Source: Pseudomonadota bacterium (GTDB taxonomy: Bacteria; Pseudomonadota; Alphaproteobacteria; Rhizobiales; Rhizobiaceae). Taken from it: a DNA stretch of 12,937 nucleotides. The stretch covers positions 1 through 12,937 of the forward strand of contig JAEWHN010000394.1 of the NCBI GenBank assembly GCA_023387775.1. Reading direction: 5' to 3'. Below the pieces are notes generated by a model that was not told the DNA's origin, did not search any database, and saw nothing but the letters and a program-made list of their open reading frames with translations. Made by a program: the position numbers and the translations under genes. Positions 1-6,383 of the stretch are shown here, one piece after another; within the stretch, counting starts at the first letter, position 1, and each line of letters begins with the position of its first letter.

Positions 1-1
1 G

Positions 2-1369
2 GTCAGGGCGGTGCTGCATTCGCTCAACACCAGGCTCGATGCCGCGATCATCGCCTTTCAGCTCGACCATTCCGGCTCGAAGGTTCTGATCGTCGATCGC
101 GAGTTCTCGGGCGTCGTCAGGGACGCGCTGGCGCTGACGGCGGTGAAGCCGCTGGTGATCGACTATGACGATCCCGACTATGGCGACGACGCGCCCTATC
201 CGAAGGGGGAGCGTATCGGCACGCTCGACTATGAGGAATTCGTCGCCTCCGGCGACGAGGATTTCGCCTGGTCGATGCCCGACGACGAATGGGACGCCAT
301 CGCGCTCAACTACACCTCGGGAACCACCGGCAACCCGAAGGGCGTGGTCTACCACCATCGCGGCGCGGCGCTGATGGTCTACGCCAACACCATCCATGCC
401 GGCATCGGGCGGCATCCGGTCTATCTGTGGACGCTGCCGATGTTCCACTGCAACGGCTGGTGCTTCCCCTGGACGCTGGCCGTGCAGGCAGGCACCCATG
501 TCTGCCTGCGCTGGGTGCGGCCCCAGGCCATGTACGACGCCATCGCCGACCATGCCGTGACGCATCTGTGCGGCGCGCCGATAGTCATGTCGGCGCTGAT
601 CAACGCCAGGGACGAGGACAAGCGCGACTTTCCGCAGACCGTCACCTTCAACACCGCCGCAGCCCCGCCGCCCGAGGTGGTTCTGGCCGACATGGCCGAC
701 GCCGGCTTCGCCGTCACCCACCTCTACGGCCTGACCGAGACCTACGGCCCGGCCGTGGTCAACGAATGGCACGACGCGTGGGACGCCCTGCCGCCGGCGG
801 AGCGCACGGCGAAGAAGGCGCGCCAGGGCGTGCGCTACGCCGCGCTCGAAGGGCTCGCCGTCATGGACCCGGACACGATGAAGCCCACGCCGGCCGACGG
901 CAGCACCATCGGCGAGGTGATGTTCCGCGGCAACATCGTCATGAAGGGCTACCTGAAGAACGCGGCCGCCACCGAAGAGGCCTTCGCCGGTGGCTGGTTC
1001 CACTCCGGCGACCTCGGCGTCATGCACCCGGACGGCTATATCCAGCTCAAGGACCGCTCCAAGGACATCATCATCTCCGGCGGCGAGAACATCTCCTCAA
1101 TCGAGGTGGAGGACGCGCTCTACAAGCATCCGGCGGTGGCGTCCTGCGCCGTTGTGGCCCGGCCCGACGAGAAATGGGGCGAGACGCCGGTGGCCTATGT
1201 CGAGCTGAAGCCCGGCCGCAGCGCAAGCGAGGAGGAGATCATCGCCCATTGCCGCACGCTGCTTGCCCGTTTCAAGGTGCCGAAGGCGATCATCTTCGCG
1301 GAAATCCCCAAGACCTCGACTGGAAAGATCCAGAAATTCCGGCTGCGGGAGATGGCCAGGACTATCTAG
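2..1369 (+). CDS. Acyl-CoA synthetase, AMP-forming (5' end cut by window edge)
   Basis: Adenylate-forming ligase that activates a fatty or other carboxylic acid with ATP and joins it to CoA. The reading frame is open to the first base of the window, and the family is about 540 residues, so roughly 90 N-terminal residues lie outside. An in-frame GTG at 11 is probably not the true start. Counting from that codon, the ATP/AMP-binding loop YTSGTTGNPKG is near residue 101, LYGLTETYG near 238, GWFHSGDLG near 328, DRSKDIIISGGENIS near 347, and the C-terminal PKTSTGKIQ with the catalytic lysine near 434. The core motifs are intact. The LPMFHCNGW segment is typical of the DmdB-like/medium-chain acyl-CoA ligase branch. 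That subfamily is an inference and the substrate cannot be read from sequence. The next gene starts about 180 bases on. Confidence 0.93.
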   Translation, partial: VRAVLHSLNTRLDAAIIAFQLDHSGSKVLIVDREFSGVVRDALALTAVKPLVIDYDDPDYGDDAPYPKGERIGTLDYEEFVASGDEDFAWSMPDDEWDAIALNYTSGTTGNPKGVVYHHRGAALMVYANTIHAGIGRHPVYLWTLPMFHCNGWCFPWTLAVQAGTHVCLRWVRPQAMYDAIADHAVTHLCGAPIVMSALINARDEDKRDFPQTVTFNTAAAPPPEVVLADMADAGFAVTHLYGLTETYGPAVVNEWHDAWDALPPAERTAKKARQGVRYAALEGLAVMDPDTMKPTPADGSTIGEVMFRGNIVMKGYLKNAAATEEAFAGGWFHSGDLGVMHPDGYIQLKDRSKDIIISGGENISSIEVEDALYKHPAVASCAVVARPDEKWGETPVAYVELKPGRSASEEEIIAHCRTLLARFKVPKAIIFAEIPKTSTGKIQKFRLREMARTI

Positions 1370-1551
1370 CCCCCTGATGTTTTGCCGGGGAGCAGATTTA
1401 TTCCGCTCGGCTCTGCACGGCGCCGCGAAGTGTTGCACGCGGCTCTGTTCGGCGAATATAGCCTATGCTAATTTACGCTCGCGCCGGGGATGAATTCTTC
1501 GGGCTATTGGCTGTTTCCCAATTGAGGGAAGCAAAGCGAGAGGGGGAAAAT

Positions 1552-1953
1552 ATGCAGGGCGTAGCACGCAATTTCTTCATACTGGCGATTATCTACGCGA
1601 TCTGCGGGATGTTGCTCGGGCTGATGATGTCCATCAGCCACGATCATACGCAAATGCCGGTGCACGCGCACACCATGGTGGCGGGCTGGCTGATGTCGGC
1701 GGTGTTCGCCTTCTTCTATCATCTCTTTCCGGCCGCGCGCGCGTCGCGTCTTGCGCCGGTGCACTTCTGGCTGACGACCGTCAGCGGTCTCCTCCTGCTG
1801 GTGGGGCTCTTCTTCCTCCTGGCCGGCAACCCGGCCATCGAGCCGGTGGTGGCGCTGGGTTCGGTCGGCTTCTTCGCAGGCATGCTGCTGTTTGCCTGGA
1901 TCGCGATACCGGCAACCCGCGCCTATCAGGTCCAGCCTGCTCCGGCAGAATGA
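1552..1953 (+). CDS. Small four-helix membrane protein, heme-copper oxidase subunit I-like
   Basis: A 133-residue integral membrane protein with four hydrophobic segments, at about residues 7-29, 39-59, 72-92 and 98-120. The His-rich stretch between helices 1 and 2 (H30, H32, H38, H40 in HDHTQMPVHAH) and H57 in FYHLFP resemble the heme-binding helix region of heme-copper oxidase/cbb3 or NorB subunit I, but the protein is about a quarter of the length of a catalytic subunit. It may be a free-standing heme- or metal-binding membrane protein; the function is unknown. The start at ATG 1552 is chosen because AGAGGGGG lies just upstream and the first helix begins right after it. An in-frame start 29 codons earlier would add a polar extension with no good ribosome site. 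Proteins of this type recur as hypotheticals in rhizobia (from memory). Confidence 0.75.
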   Translation: MQGVARNFFILAIIYAICGMLLGLMMSISHDHTQMPVHAHTMVAGWLMSAVFAFFYHLFPAARASRLAPVHFWLTTVSGLLLLVGLFFLLAGNPAIEPVVALGSVGFFAGMLLFAWIAIPATRAYQVQPAPAE

Positions 1954-1980
1954 GAAAGCGCGTCCCTTTTTGAGACAGAA

Positions 1981-1999
1981 GGGCCGGTAATGCCGGCCC
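1981..1999 (+). other. GC-rich hairpin after the membrane-protein gene
   Basis: GGGCCGG-TAATG-CCGGCCC forms a perfect 7-bp stem with a 5-base loop, about 30 bases after the stop of the small membrane protein. No T-run follows, so it is not a classical intrinsic terminator. It could stabilise the 3' end of the mRNA or assist Rho-dependent ending. Confidence 0.4.
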
Positions 2000-2000
2000 G

Positions 2001-2015
2001 TTAACCCTCCATTAG
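2001..2015 (+). promoter_or_regulatory. CtrA-like box, one mismatch, upstream of the small-RNA candidate
   Basis: TTAA-CCCTCCA-TTAG matches the CtrA consensus TTAA-N7-TTAA at seven of eight fixed positions. Its spacer is nearly the same as in the full box ahead of rcdA (CCCTCCA against CCTTCCA). CATTAT at 2017-2022 could be a -10 element. The assignment is an inference from the motif. Confidence 0.4.
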
Positions 2016-2029
2016 GCATTATGGGCGTT

Positions 2030-2134
2030 AACTGTGGACGTCCAGTGATCTGGATTCTTACCGAGTGGCTGAGCCACTTCGTTTGACGCCTCCCTGTTAA
2101 CTCCTGAGAGCCGCCTTCCAGCGGCTCTTTTTTT
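2030..2134 (+). ncRNA. Candidate trans-acting small RNA with anti-Shine-Dalgarno segment
   Basis: No coding frame fits here, but a compact RNA architecture is visible. Stem 1 is GTCCAG-TGAT-CTGGAT (2040-2055, outer pair a wobble). Stem 2 is GAGTGG-CTGAG-CCACTT (2063-2079, outer pair a wobble). A predicted single-stranded stretch follows, with CCTCCC at 2089-2094, complementary to ribosome-binding sites. It ends in a terminator hairpin with a seven-T run ending at 2134. Two or three stems, a free C/U-rich anti-SD segment and a Rho-independent terminator is the layout of several rhizobial small-RNA families (alpha-r families, AbcR, MmgR, EcpR1 and GspR are known examples). I cannot assign it to one of these. 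The 5' end near 2030 is a guess from the position of the first stem and a possible -10 at 2017-2022. It could instead be a long leader with an attenuator, but the next gene starts 160 bases after the terminator. Confidence 0.55.
2107..2134 (+). terminator. Strong intrinsic terminator
   Basis: AGAGCCGC-CTTCCA-GCGGCTCT is a perfect 8-bp stem with a 6-base loop, followed directly by T's (seven in a row counting the last base of the stem). It is the best Rho-independent terminator in the window. It ends the small-RNA candidate and separates it from rcdA. Confidence 0.88.
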
Positions 2135-2159
2135 GTCTTCCGGCAGCGCCGCCGGCACG

Positions 2160-2174
2160 TTAACCTTCCATTAA
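2160..2174 (+). promoter_or_regulatory. CtrA binding box (TTAA-N7-TTAA) upstream of rcdA
   Basis: TTAA-CCTTCCA-TTAA is an exact match to the full CtrA recognition site of alphaproteobacteria, 119 bases ahead of the rcdA start codon and just after the upstream terminator. RcdA takes part in CtrA turnover, so the site would make a feedback loop. The sequence match is seen directly; occupancy and sign of regulation are inferred. Confidence 0.65.
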
Positions 2175-2207
2175 ACATAGGCTTGCGTTCGGGCTCGGGC
2201 GGGAGCA

Positions 2208-2225
2208 TTTTCCACACTATTCACA
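2208..2225 (+). promoter_or_regulatory. Two abutting DnaA-box-like 9-mers
   Basis: TTTTCCACA (2208-2216) and CTATTCACA (2217-2225) each differ by one base from the DnaA box TTATNCACA and sit head to tail with no gap, between the CtrA box and rcdA. Two adjacent near-matches are more than one would casually expect in GC-rich DNA, but the evidence is motif only. Confidence 0.3.
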
Positions 2226-2293
2226 CGCAAGGCAGGCGACCGGGGGCGTCCGGATGTGCCACCAGAGCGGTTTGACTGTGGGGCGCAGAGGTT

Positions 2294-2833
2294 ATGAAGA
2301 GCGAGCCTTCGATGGAAAGCGGCAAGACGATCAGGTTGGCGGAGCGCCGGGTTTTTTCGCACTCCTTCAAGCCGCTCTACGATGAGGGCATGGGGCTGGT
2401 CGAGCAGACCGCCGAGTATCTCGACGGGCAGGGCCGTATCGATGCCCGCAACCTGTCGCGCCTGGCCGCCACGCTCTATGCGGCCGAGTCGATGCGCCTC
2501 ACCACGCGGCTGATGCAGGTCGCTTCCTGGCTCCTGCTCCAGCGGGCTGCCAATTCCGGCGAGATGACGCGCGACCAGGTCGCGTCCGAGAAATCCAAGG
2601 TGCGGCTCGACACCGCCTCCGCGCGGGAAGATGCCGCCGGCTGGAGCGAGCTGCCGGAGGCCTTCCAGGATCTGGTCAACCGCTCGCTCAGCCTGCAGGC
2701 GCTGGTGCGGCGCATGGACGACGAGATCTACGGCGATCATTCCGCGGCCTTTTCCGCCGGCGCTGCGCTGCGCCGCAGCAATCCGGTGTCCGACCAGATC
2801 ATGCTGCTCAACACCGCCTTCGCGCGGGGCTAG
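2294..2833 (+). CDS. rcdA: RcdA, protease adaptor for CtrA degradation (DUF1465)
   Basis: A 179-residue soluble, mostly helical protein of the DUF1465 family, whose Caulobacter member RcdA is an adaptor that with CpdR and PopA delivers the cell-cycle regulator CtrA and other substrates to ClpXP. Length is in the usual range (about 170-180). Recognised by overall resemblance: the early ERRVFSHSFKPLYDEGMGLVEQTAEYLDGQGR segment, the helix LAATLYAAESMRLTTRLMQVASWLL at about residues 56-80, and the EKSKVRL and SLQALVRRMDDEIY stretches. ATG 2294 is preceded by AGAGG at a suitable distance; ATG 2312 is an alternative without a better site. It lies between a strong terminator and ruvC, downstream of a full CtrA box. 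CtrA control of rcdA is reported for Sinorhizobium (from memory). The family call is firm; the exact role in this organism is by homology. Confidence 0.85.
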   Translation: MKSEPSMESGKTIRLAERRVFSHSFKPLYDEGMGLVEQTAEYLDGQGRIDARNLSRLAATLYAAESMRLTTRLMQVASWLLLQRAANSGEMTRDQVASEKSKVRLDTASAREDAAGWSELPEAFQDLVNRSLSLQALVRRMDDEIYGDHSAAFSAGAALRRSNPVSDQIMLLNTAFARG

Positions 2834-2923
2834 AGCGAGCTTCACAGCCGGCCTTCCCCGGTTTCGTTTCCGGTTTGTTCACAAAATTCTGGCACATCGC
2901 GGCGGCGGAGGTACAGTCGGCGC

Positions 2924-3436
2924 ATGAACCAGGCGATTCGCATCATCGGTATAGACCCGGGGCTTCGGCGCACCGGCTGGGGCATTGTCGAATCACTCGG
3001 CAATTCGCTGCGTTTCGTCGCCGCCGGAACCGTGCGCTCCGACGACAAGGCTACCCTCGCCAGCCGGCTCTGCCAGTTGCATGACGGGCTGGCGGAGGTG
3101 CTGCACCGCCAGATGCCGCACGAGGCGGCGGTCGAGATCACCTTTGCCAACAAGGACGCCACCGCCACCATCAAACTTGGCCAGGCGCGCGGCATCGCCA
3201 TGCTGGTGCCGGCCCGCGCCGGGCTGCCGGTTGCCGAATATGCGCCCAATGCCGTCAAGAAGGCGGTGATCGGCGTCGGCCATGGCGACAAGAAGCAGAT
3301 CCAGATGATGGTGAAGGTGCTGATGCCGAAGGCGATCTTCGACGGCGCCGATTCGGCCGACGCGCTCGCCATCGCCATCTGCCATGCCCATCACCGGCAA
3401 AGCGTGACCTCGCGGCTGGCCGCGCTGGCCGGCTGA
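2924..3436 (+). CDS. ruvC: Crossover junction endodeoxyribonuclease RuvC
   Basis: The 170-residue Holliday junction resolvase, which cuts four-way junctions symmetrically after RuvAB-driven branch migration. The RNase H-like active site is complete: D11 in IIGIDPGLRRTGWG, E71 in AAVEITFANKD, and D143 and D146 in GADSADALAIAI. Length is normal. The start ATG 2924 follows GGAGG about 14 bases upstream, which is slightly far but places the conserved first beta-strand correctly. It is separated from rcdA by 90 bases. In most Rhizobiales ruvC is followed closely by ruvA; here a toxin-antitoxin pair intervenes. No clear alphaproteobacterial LexA box (GTTC-N7-GTTC) is visible in the upstream 90 bases. 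Confidence 0.97.
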   Translation: MNQAIRIIGIDPGLRRTGWGIVESLGNSLRFVAAGTVRSDDKATLASRLCQLHDGLAEVLHRQMPHEAAVEITFANKDATATIKLGQARGIAMLVPARAGLPVAEYAPNAVKKAVIGVGHGDKKQIQMMVKVLMPKAIFDGADSADALAIAICHAHHRQSVTSRLAALAG

Positions 3437-3450
3437 TCCTGCCCGGTGTT

Positions 3451-3480
3451 CTTGACTTGTTCTCGTGCTGCAGGTAAGTA
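3451..3480 (+). promoter_or_regulatory. Likely promoter of the toxin-antitoxin pair
   Basis: CTTGAC at 3451-3456 equals the alphaproteobacterial -35 consensus and lies only 15 bases after the ruvC stop. A weak -10 (TAAGTA at 3475-3480, spacing 18) runs into the operator-like repeat. The promoter could also supply ruvA and the genes behind it. The -35 is convincing; the -10 is not. Confidence 0.5.
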
Positions 3481-3499
3481 ATACCGCAGAGGTATTACC
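3473..3499. promoter_or_regulatory. Operator-like array of GGTA/TACC half-sites before the antitoxin
   Basis: GTAATACC-N5-GGTATTAC (3478-3498) is a perfect 8-bp inverted repeat. Four half-sites alternate in the stretch: GGTA 3473, TACC 3482, GGTA 3491 and TACC 3496. It spans the presumed -10, covers the ribosome site (AGAGG, 3488-3492) and ends one base before the antitoxin ATG. This is where a VapB-type antitoxin or VapBC complex would be expected to bind to repress its own operon. Confidence 0.65.
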
Positions 3500-3742
3500 A
3501 TGCGCGTCACCGAAAAAGGCCAGGTCACTATTCCGAAGAACGTACGCCGCAAGCTGGGCATCGGCCCGGGTAGCGAGGTCGAATTCAGCCTGCAGGATGA
3601 CGTTGCCGTGCTGCGCCCGGCTTCGCGGCCCGACCGCGACCGCGAGGTTGCCGATTTCATGGCCCACATCCGCCGCCACAAGGGGTCGATGGACCTCGGC
3701 GGCATGACTGGGGACGAATTCTTCAAGCTCCTGAGGGATTGA
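3500..3742 (+). CDS. AbrB/SpoVT-family antitoxin (VapB-type)
   Basis: An 80-residue antitoxin with an N-terminal swapped-hairpin AbrB/MazE DNA-binding domain, recognised from MRVTEKGQVTIPKNVRRKLGIGPGSEVEF (about residues 1-29). It has a charged C-terminal half, MAHIRRHKGSMDLGGMTGDEFFKLLRD, of the kind that wraps the toxin. It would neutralise the following PIN toxin and, through the AbrB domain, bind the GGTA/TACC repeat that ends one base before its start codon. ATG 3500 has AGAGG seven bases upstream. The stop TGA at 3740-3742 shares its last base with the toxin ATG, so the two are translationally coupled. The pair is wedged between ruvC and ruvA, an unusual location. The family call is firm; the partner relation follows from the overlap. 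Confidence 0.9.
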   Translation: MRVTEKGQVTIPKNVRRKLGIGPGSEVEFSLQDDVAVLRPASRPDRDREVADFMAHIRRHKGSMDLGGMTGDEFFKLLRD

Positions 3743-4155
3743 TGCCGACGCTCGTCGACACCAATGTTCTGATCGATCTTTTCGATACCGGAAGTCCATG
3801 GGAGGACTGGTCGACCCGTAGTATCGAGCGTGCGCGCGTCGAGGGGCCGATCGTGATCAACCAGATCGTCTATGCCGAGATGGCCGCCGGCTTTCCGGTG
3901 GAGGCGGCGCTGGAATCGGCTCTGTCGCCCTCGCGTTTCCTCCGGGAGGATCTGCCCTGGGAGGCGGCTTTCGCAGCCGGCCACGCCTTCATCGCCTATC
4001 GCCGTGGCGGGGGACCCAAAAATTCGCCGCTTCCCGATTTTTACATCGGCGCTCATGCGGCCATACGCGGATATTCGCTGTTGACCCGCGACCAGAACCG
4101 CTATCGGGCCTATTTCCCGATGCTCCGCATCATTTGTCCGAATACCCATCCATGA
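3742..4155 (+). CDS. PIN-domain toxin (VapC-type ribonuclease)
   Basis: A 137-residue PIN-fold protein. VapC toxins are magnesium-dependent ribonucleases that cut particular RNAs, often tRNA or 23S rRNA, when freed from antitoxin. The four acidic positions of the active site appear to be present: D6 in LVDTNVLIDLF, E46 in NQIVYAEMAAGF, D99 in LPDFYIGAHA and D117 in LLTRDQNRY. It is therefore probably active. Length is typical. The start ATG 3742 overlaps the antitoxin stop by one base (TGATG), with GAGGG just upstream; a TTG one codon earlier is a less likely start. The stop comes 13 bases before ruvA, so ruvA is probably read from the same transcript. The target RNA is not known. Confidence 0.9.
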   Translation: MPTLVDTNVLIDLFDTGSPWEDWSTRSIERARVEGPIVINQIVYAEMAAGFPVEAALESALSPSRFLREDLPWEAAFAAGHAFIAYRRGGGPKNSPLPDFYIGAHAAIRGYSLLTRDQNRYRAYFPMLRIICPNTHP

Positions 4156-4168
4156 CGGGGACTTTCTT

Positions 4169-4789
4169 ATGATCGGCAAGCTCAAGGGCACGGTGGACGA
4201 GATCGCCGAGGACCACTGCGTCGTCGATGTCCATGGCGTCGGCTACGTCGCCTTTTGCTCGTCGCGCACGCTGGCCACCCTGCCGGGGCCGGGCGAGGCG
4301 GTGGTGCTGTTCACCGAGACCTATGTGCGCGAGGACATGATCCGGCTCTACGGCTTCCAGACCGCGCTCGAGCGCGAATGGTTCCGCCTGCTGCAGGCCA
4401 ATGTGCCGGGCGTCGGCGCCAAGGTGGCGCTGGCGGTGCTGTCGACGCTGAGCCCGAGCGATCTCGCCAATGCGATCGCTCTGCGCGACATCGCCATGGT
4501 CAGCCGCGCGCCGGGCGTCGGCAAGAAGGTGGCCGAGCGCATCGTAACCGAGCTCAAGAACAAGGCGCCCGCCTTCGCAGGCGAAGCTTCCGGCACCATC
4601 GGCCTCAAGCAGGAGCTGGGCGAGGGCGTCGCGGCCGCTCCGATCGCCGATGCCGTCTCGGCGCTGGTCAATCTCGGTTATTCGCGCGACATTGCCGCCA
4701 ACGCCGTCTCCGCGGCCCTCAAGACCGCTGGCGAGGAAGCGGATTCGTCAAAGCTCATCCGCCTCGGCCTGAAGGAACTGGCGCGGTGA
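4169..4789 (+). CDS. ruvA: Holliday junction branch migration protein RuvA
   Basis: A 206-residue junction-binding subunit that holds four-way DNA junctions and loads the RuvB motor. The N-terminal OB fold starts MIGKLKGTVDEI and contains HGVGY and ETYVREDMIRLYGF. The central domain has two helix-hairpin-helix motifs (VPGVGAKVALAVL at about 79 and APGVGKKVAERIV at about 114). A flexible linker leads to the C-terminal RuvB-binding three-helix domain (about 155-206, with ALVNLGYS). It is complete and of normal length. The start follows GGGGA eight bases upstream and lies 13 bases after the PIN toxin stop. Its TGA overlaps the GTG start of the next gene by three bases. Confidence 0.97.
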   Translation: MIGKLKGTVDEIAEDHCVVDVHGVGYVAFCSSRTLATLPGPGEAVVLFTETYVREDMIRLYGFQTALEREWFRLLQANVPGVGAKVALAVLSTLSPSDLANAIALRDIAMVSRAPGVGKKVAERIVTELKNKAPAFAGEASGTIGLKQELGEGVAAAPIADAVSALVNLGYSRDIAANAVSAALKTAGEEADSSKLIRLGLKELAR

Positions 4790-5281
4790 GTGCGCTAGAT
4801 CATCAGCGCATGCTCGATACAGCCACGGCTTTCTTTTTGACTGGCGAACGATGTGCGCCGGACCTTAAATTTGGCCCTTATAGCGTTCATAGCGTCGGCG
4901 CTCCTCGAGTCGTTTGCTACGCGTTATCTGTCGAGATAGCCATCAAACTGATCCTCTCGTTAGTGGGAAAGCCTGCGGGAGGGCACCGGATATCGGAGCT
5001 ATTTGGAAAACTACCCAACGAGATGCGCGAAAACTTAGCTGTTCTATCTCGCTATGCAGGCGAAATGGATCGCTTTTTTGTGGATTGGCGATACCCGTAT
5101 GAAACAGAATTTCTGCTTGGAGACTGCGATAACCCACGCCGTGCCTTCATTGAATGCTACCGAGAGATTCGCCGCATTAGGCCGGCGCTACAGAGCATCT
5201 ACGAACGGAATTGGAACGGTTTCGAACCAGATTGGGATTGGGCTTGGCCAGAGCTAGAAATTCATCAGATCGAGGCAAGAC

Positions 5282-5295
<14 letters not shown>
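4786..5295 (+). CDS. HEPN-like protein inserted between ruvA and ruvB
   Basis: A 169-residue predicted all-alpha protein that resembles HEPN-fold proteins: the helix ALSVEIAIKLIL (residues 46-57) followed by GHRISELF (66-73) has the pattern usual for HEPN helices, and DWRYPYE (100-106) is like the W-R-Y-x-Y-E signature of several HEPN families. The RNase signature R-x4-6-H is not evident in the C-terminal half, so catalytic activity is uncertain. HEPN proteins occur in toxin-antitoxin, abortive-infection and nucleotidyltransferase-associated systems. The GTG at 4786 is chosen as start because it overlaps the ruvA stop (GTGA) and has AAGGAA nine bases upstream; ATG 4810 lacks such a site. Codon use is visibly less GC-rich than in ruvA and ruvB, suggesting recent acquisition. 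Its end overlaps the ruvB start by 14 bases. No partner nucleotidyltransferase or antitoxin gene is adjacent. The fold call comes from pattern only. Confidence 0.7.
5272..5275 (+). promoter_or_regulatory. Ribosome-binding site that decides the ruvB TTG start
   Basis: GAGG lies six bases before TTG 5282, inside the last codons of the HEPN-like gene. The upstream in-frame stop at 5255-5257 and the absence of ATG or GTG near the conserved N-terminus leave TTG as the only plausible start. Confidence 0.7.
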
Positions 5296-6322
<1,027 letters not shown>

Positions 6323-6353
6323 CCGCAACGCTGCGTTTGCGTCCCGATGGGGT

Positions 6354-6383
6354 CCCAAAGCGCTTTGGGCAGGCGCTAGCGCC
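6354..6383. repeat. Two perfect palindromes between convergent ruvB and GH5 genes
   Basis: CCCAAAGCGCTTTGGG (6354-6369, 16 bases) and GGCGCTAGCGCC (6372-6383, 12 bases) are two exact palindromes two bases apart. The second includes the stop codon of the minus-strand glycosidase. They can form hairpins in transcripts from either side, but without T-runs. They may be bidirectional mRNA ends or copies of a dispersed rhizobial palindromic element. Confidence 0.5.

Noticed and set aside
1370..1551. Extra coding region or tRNA in the gap before the small membrane protein
   Set aside because: No cloverleaf or supported start. The open frame here merely extends the membrane-protein frame upstream.
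2834..2923. Possible SOS (LexA) box ahead of ruvC around TTGTTCACAAAATTCTGG
   Set aside because: The alphaproteobacterial box needs GTTC-N7-GTTC. The second half here reads TCTG instead of GTTC, and the reverse strand has the wrong spacing.
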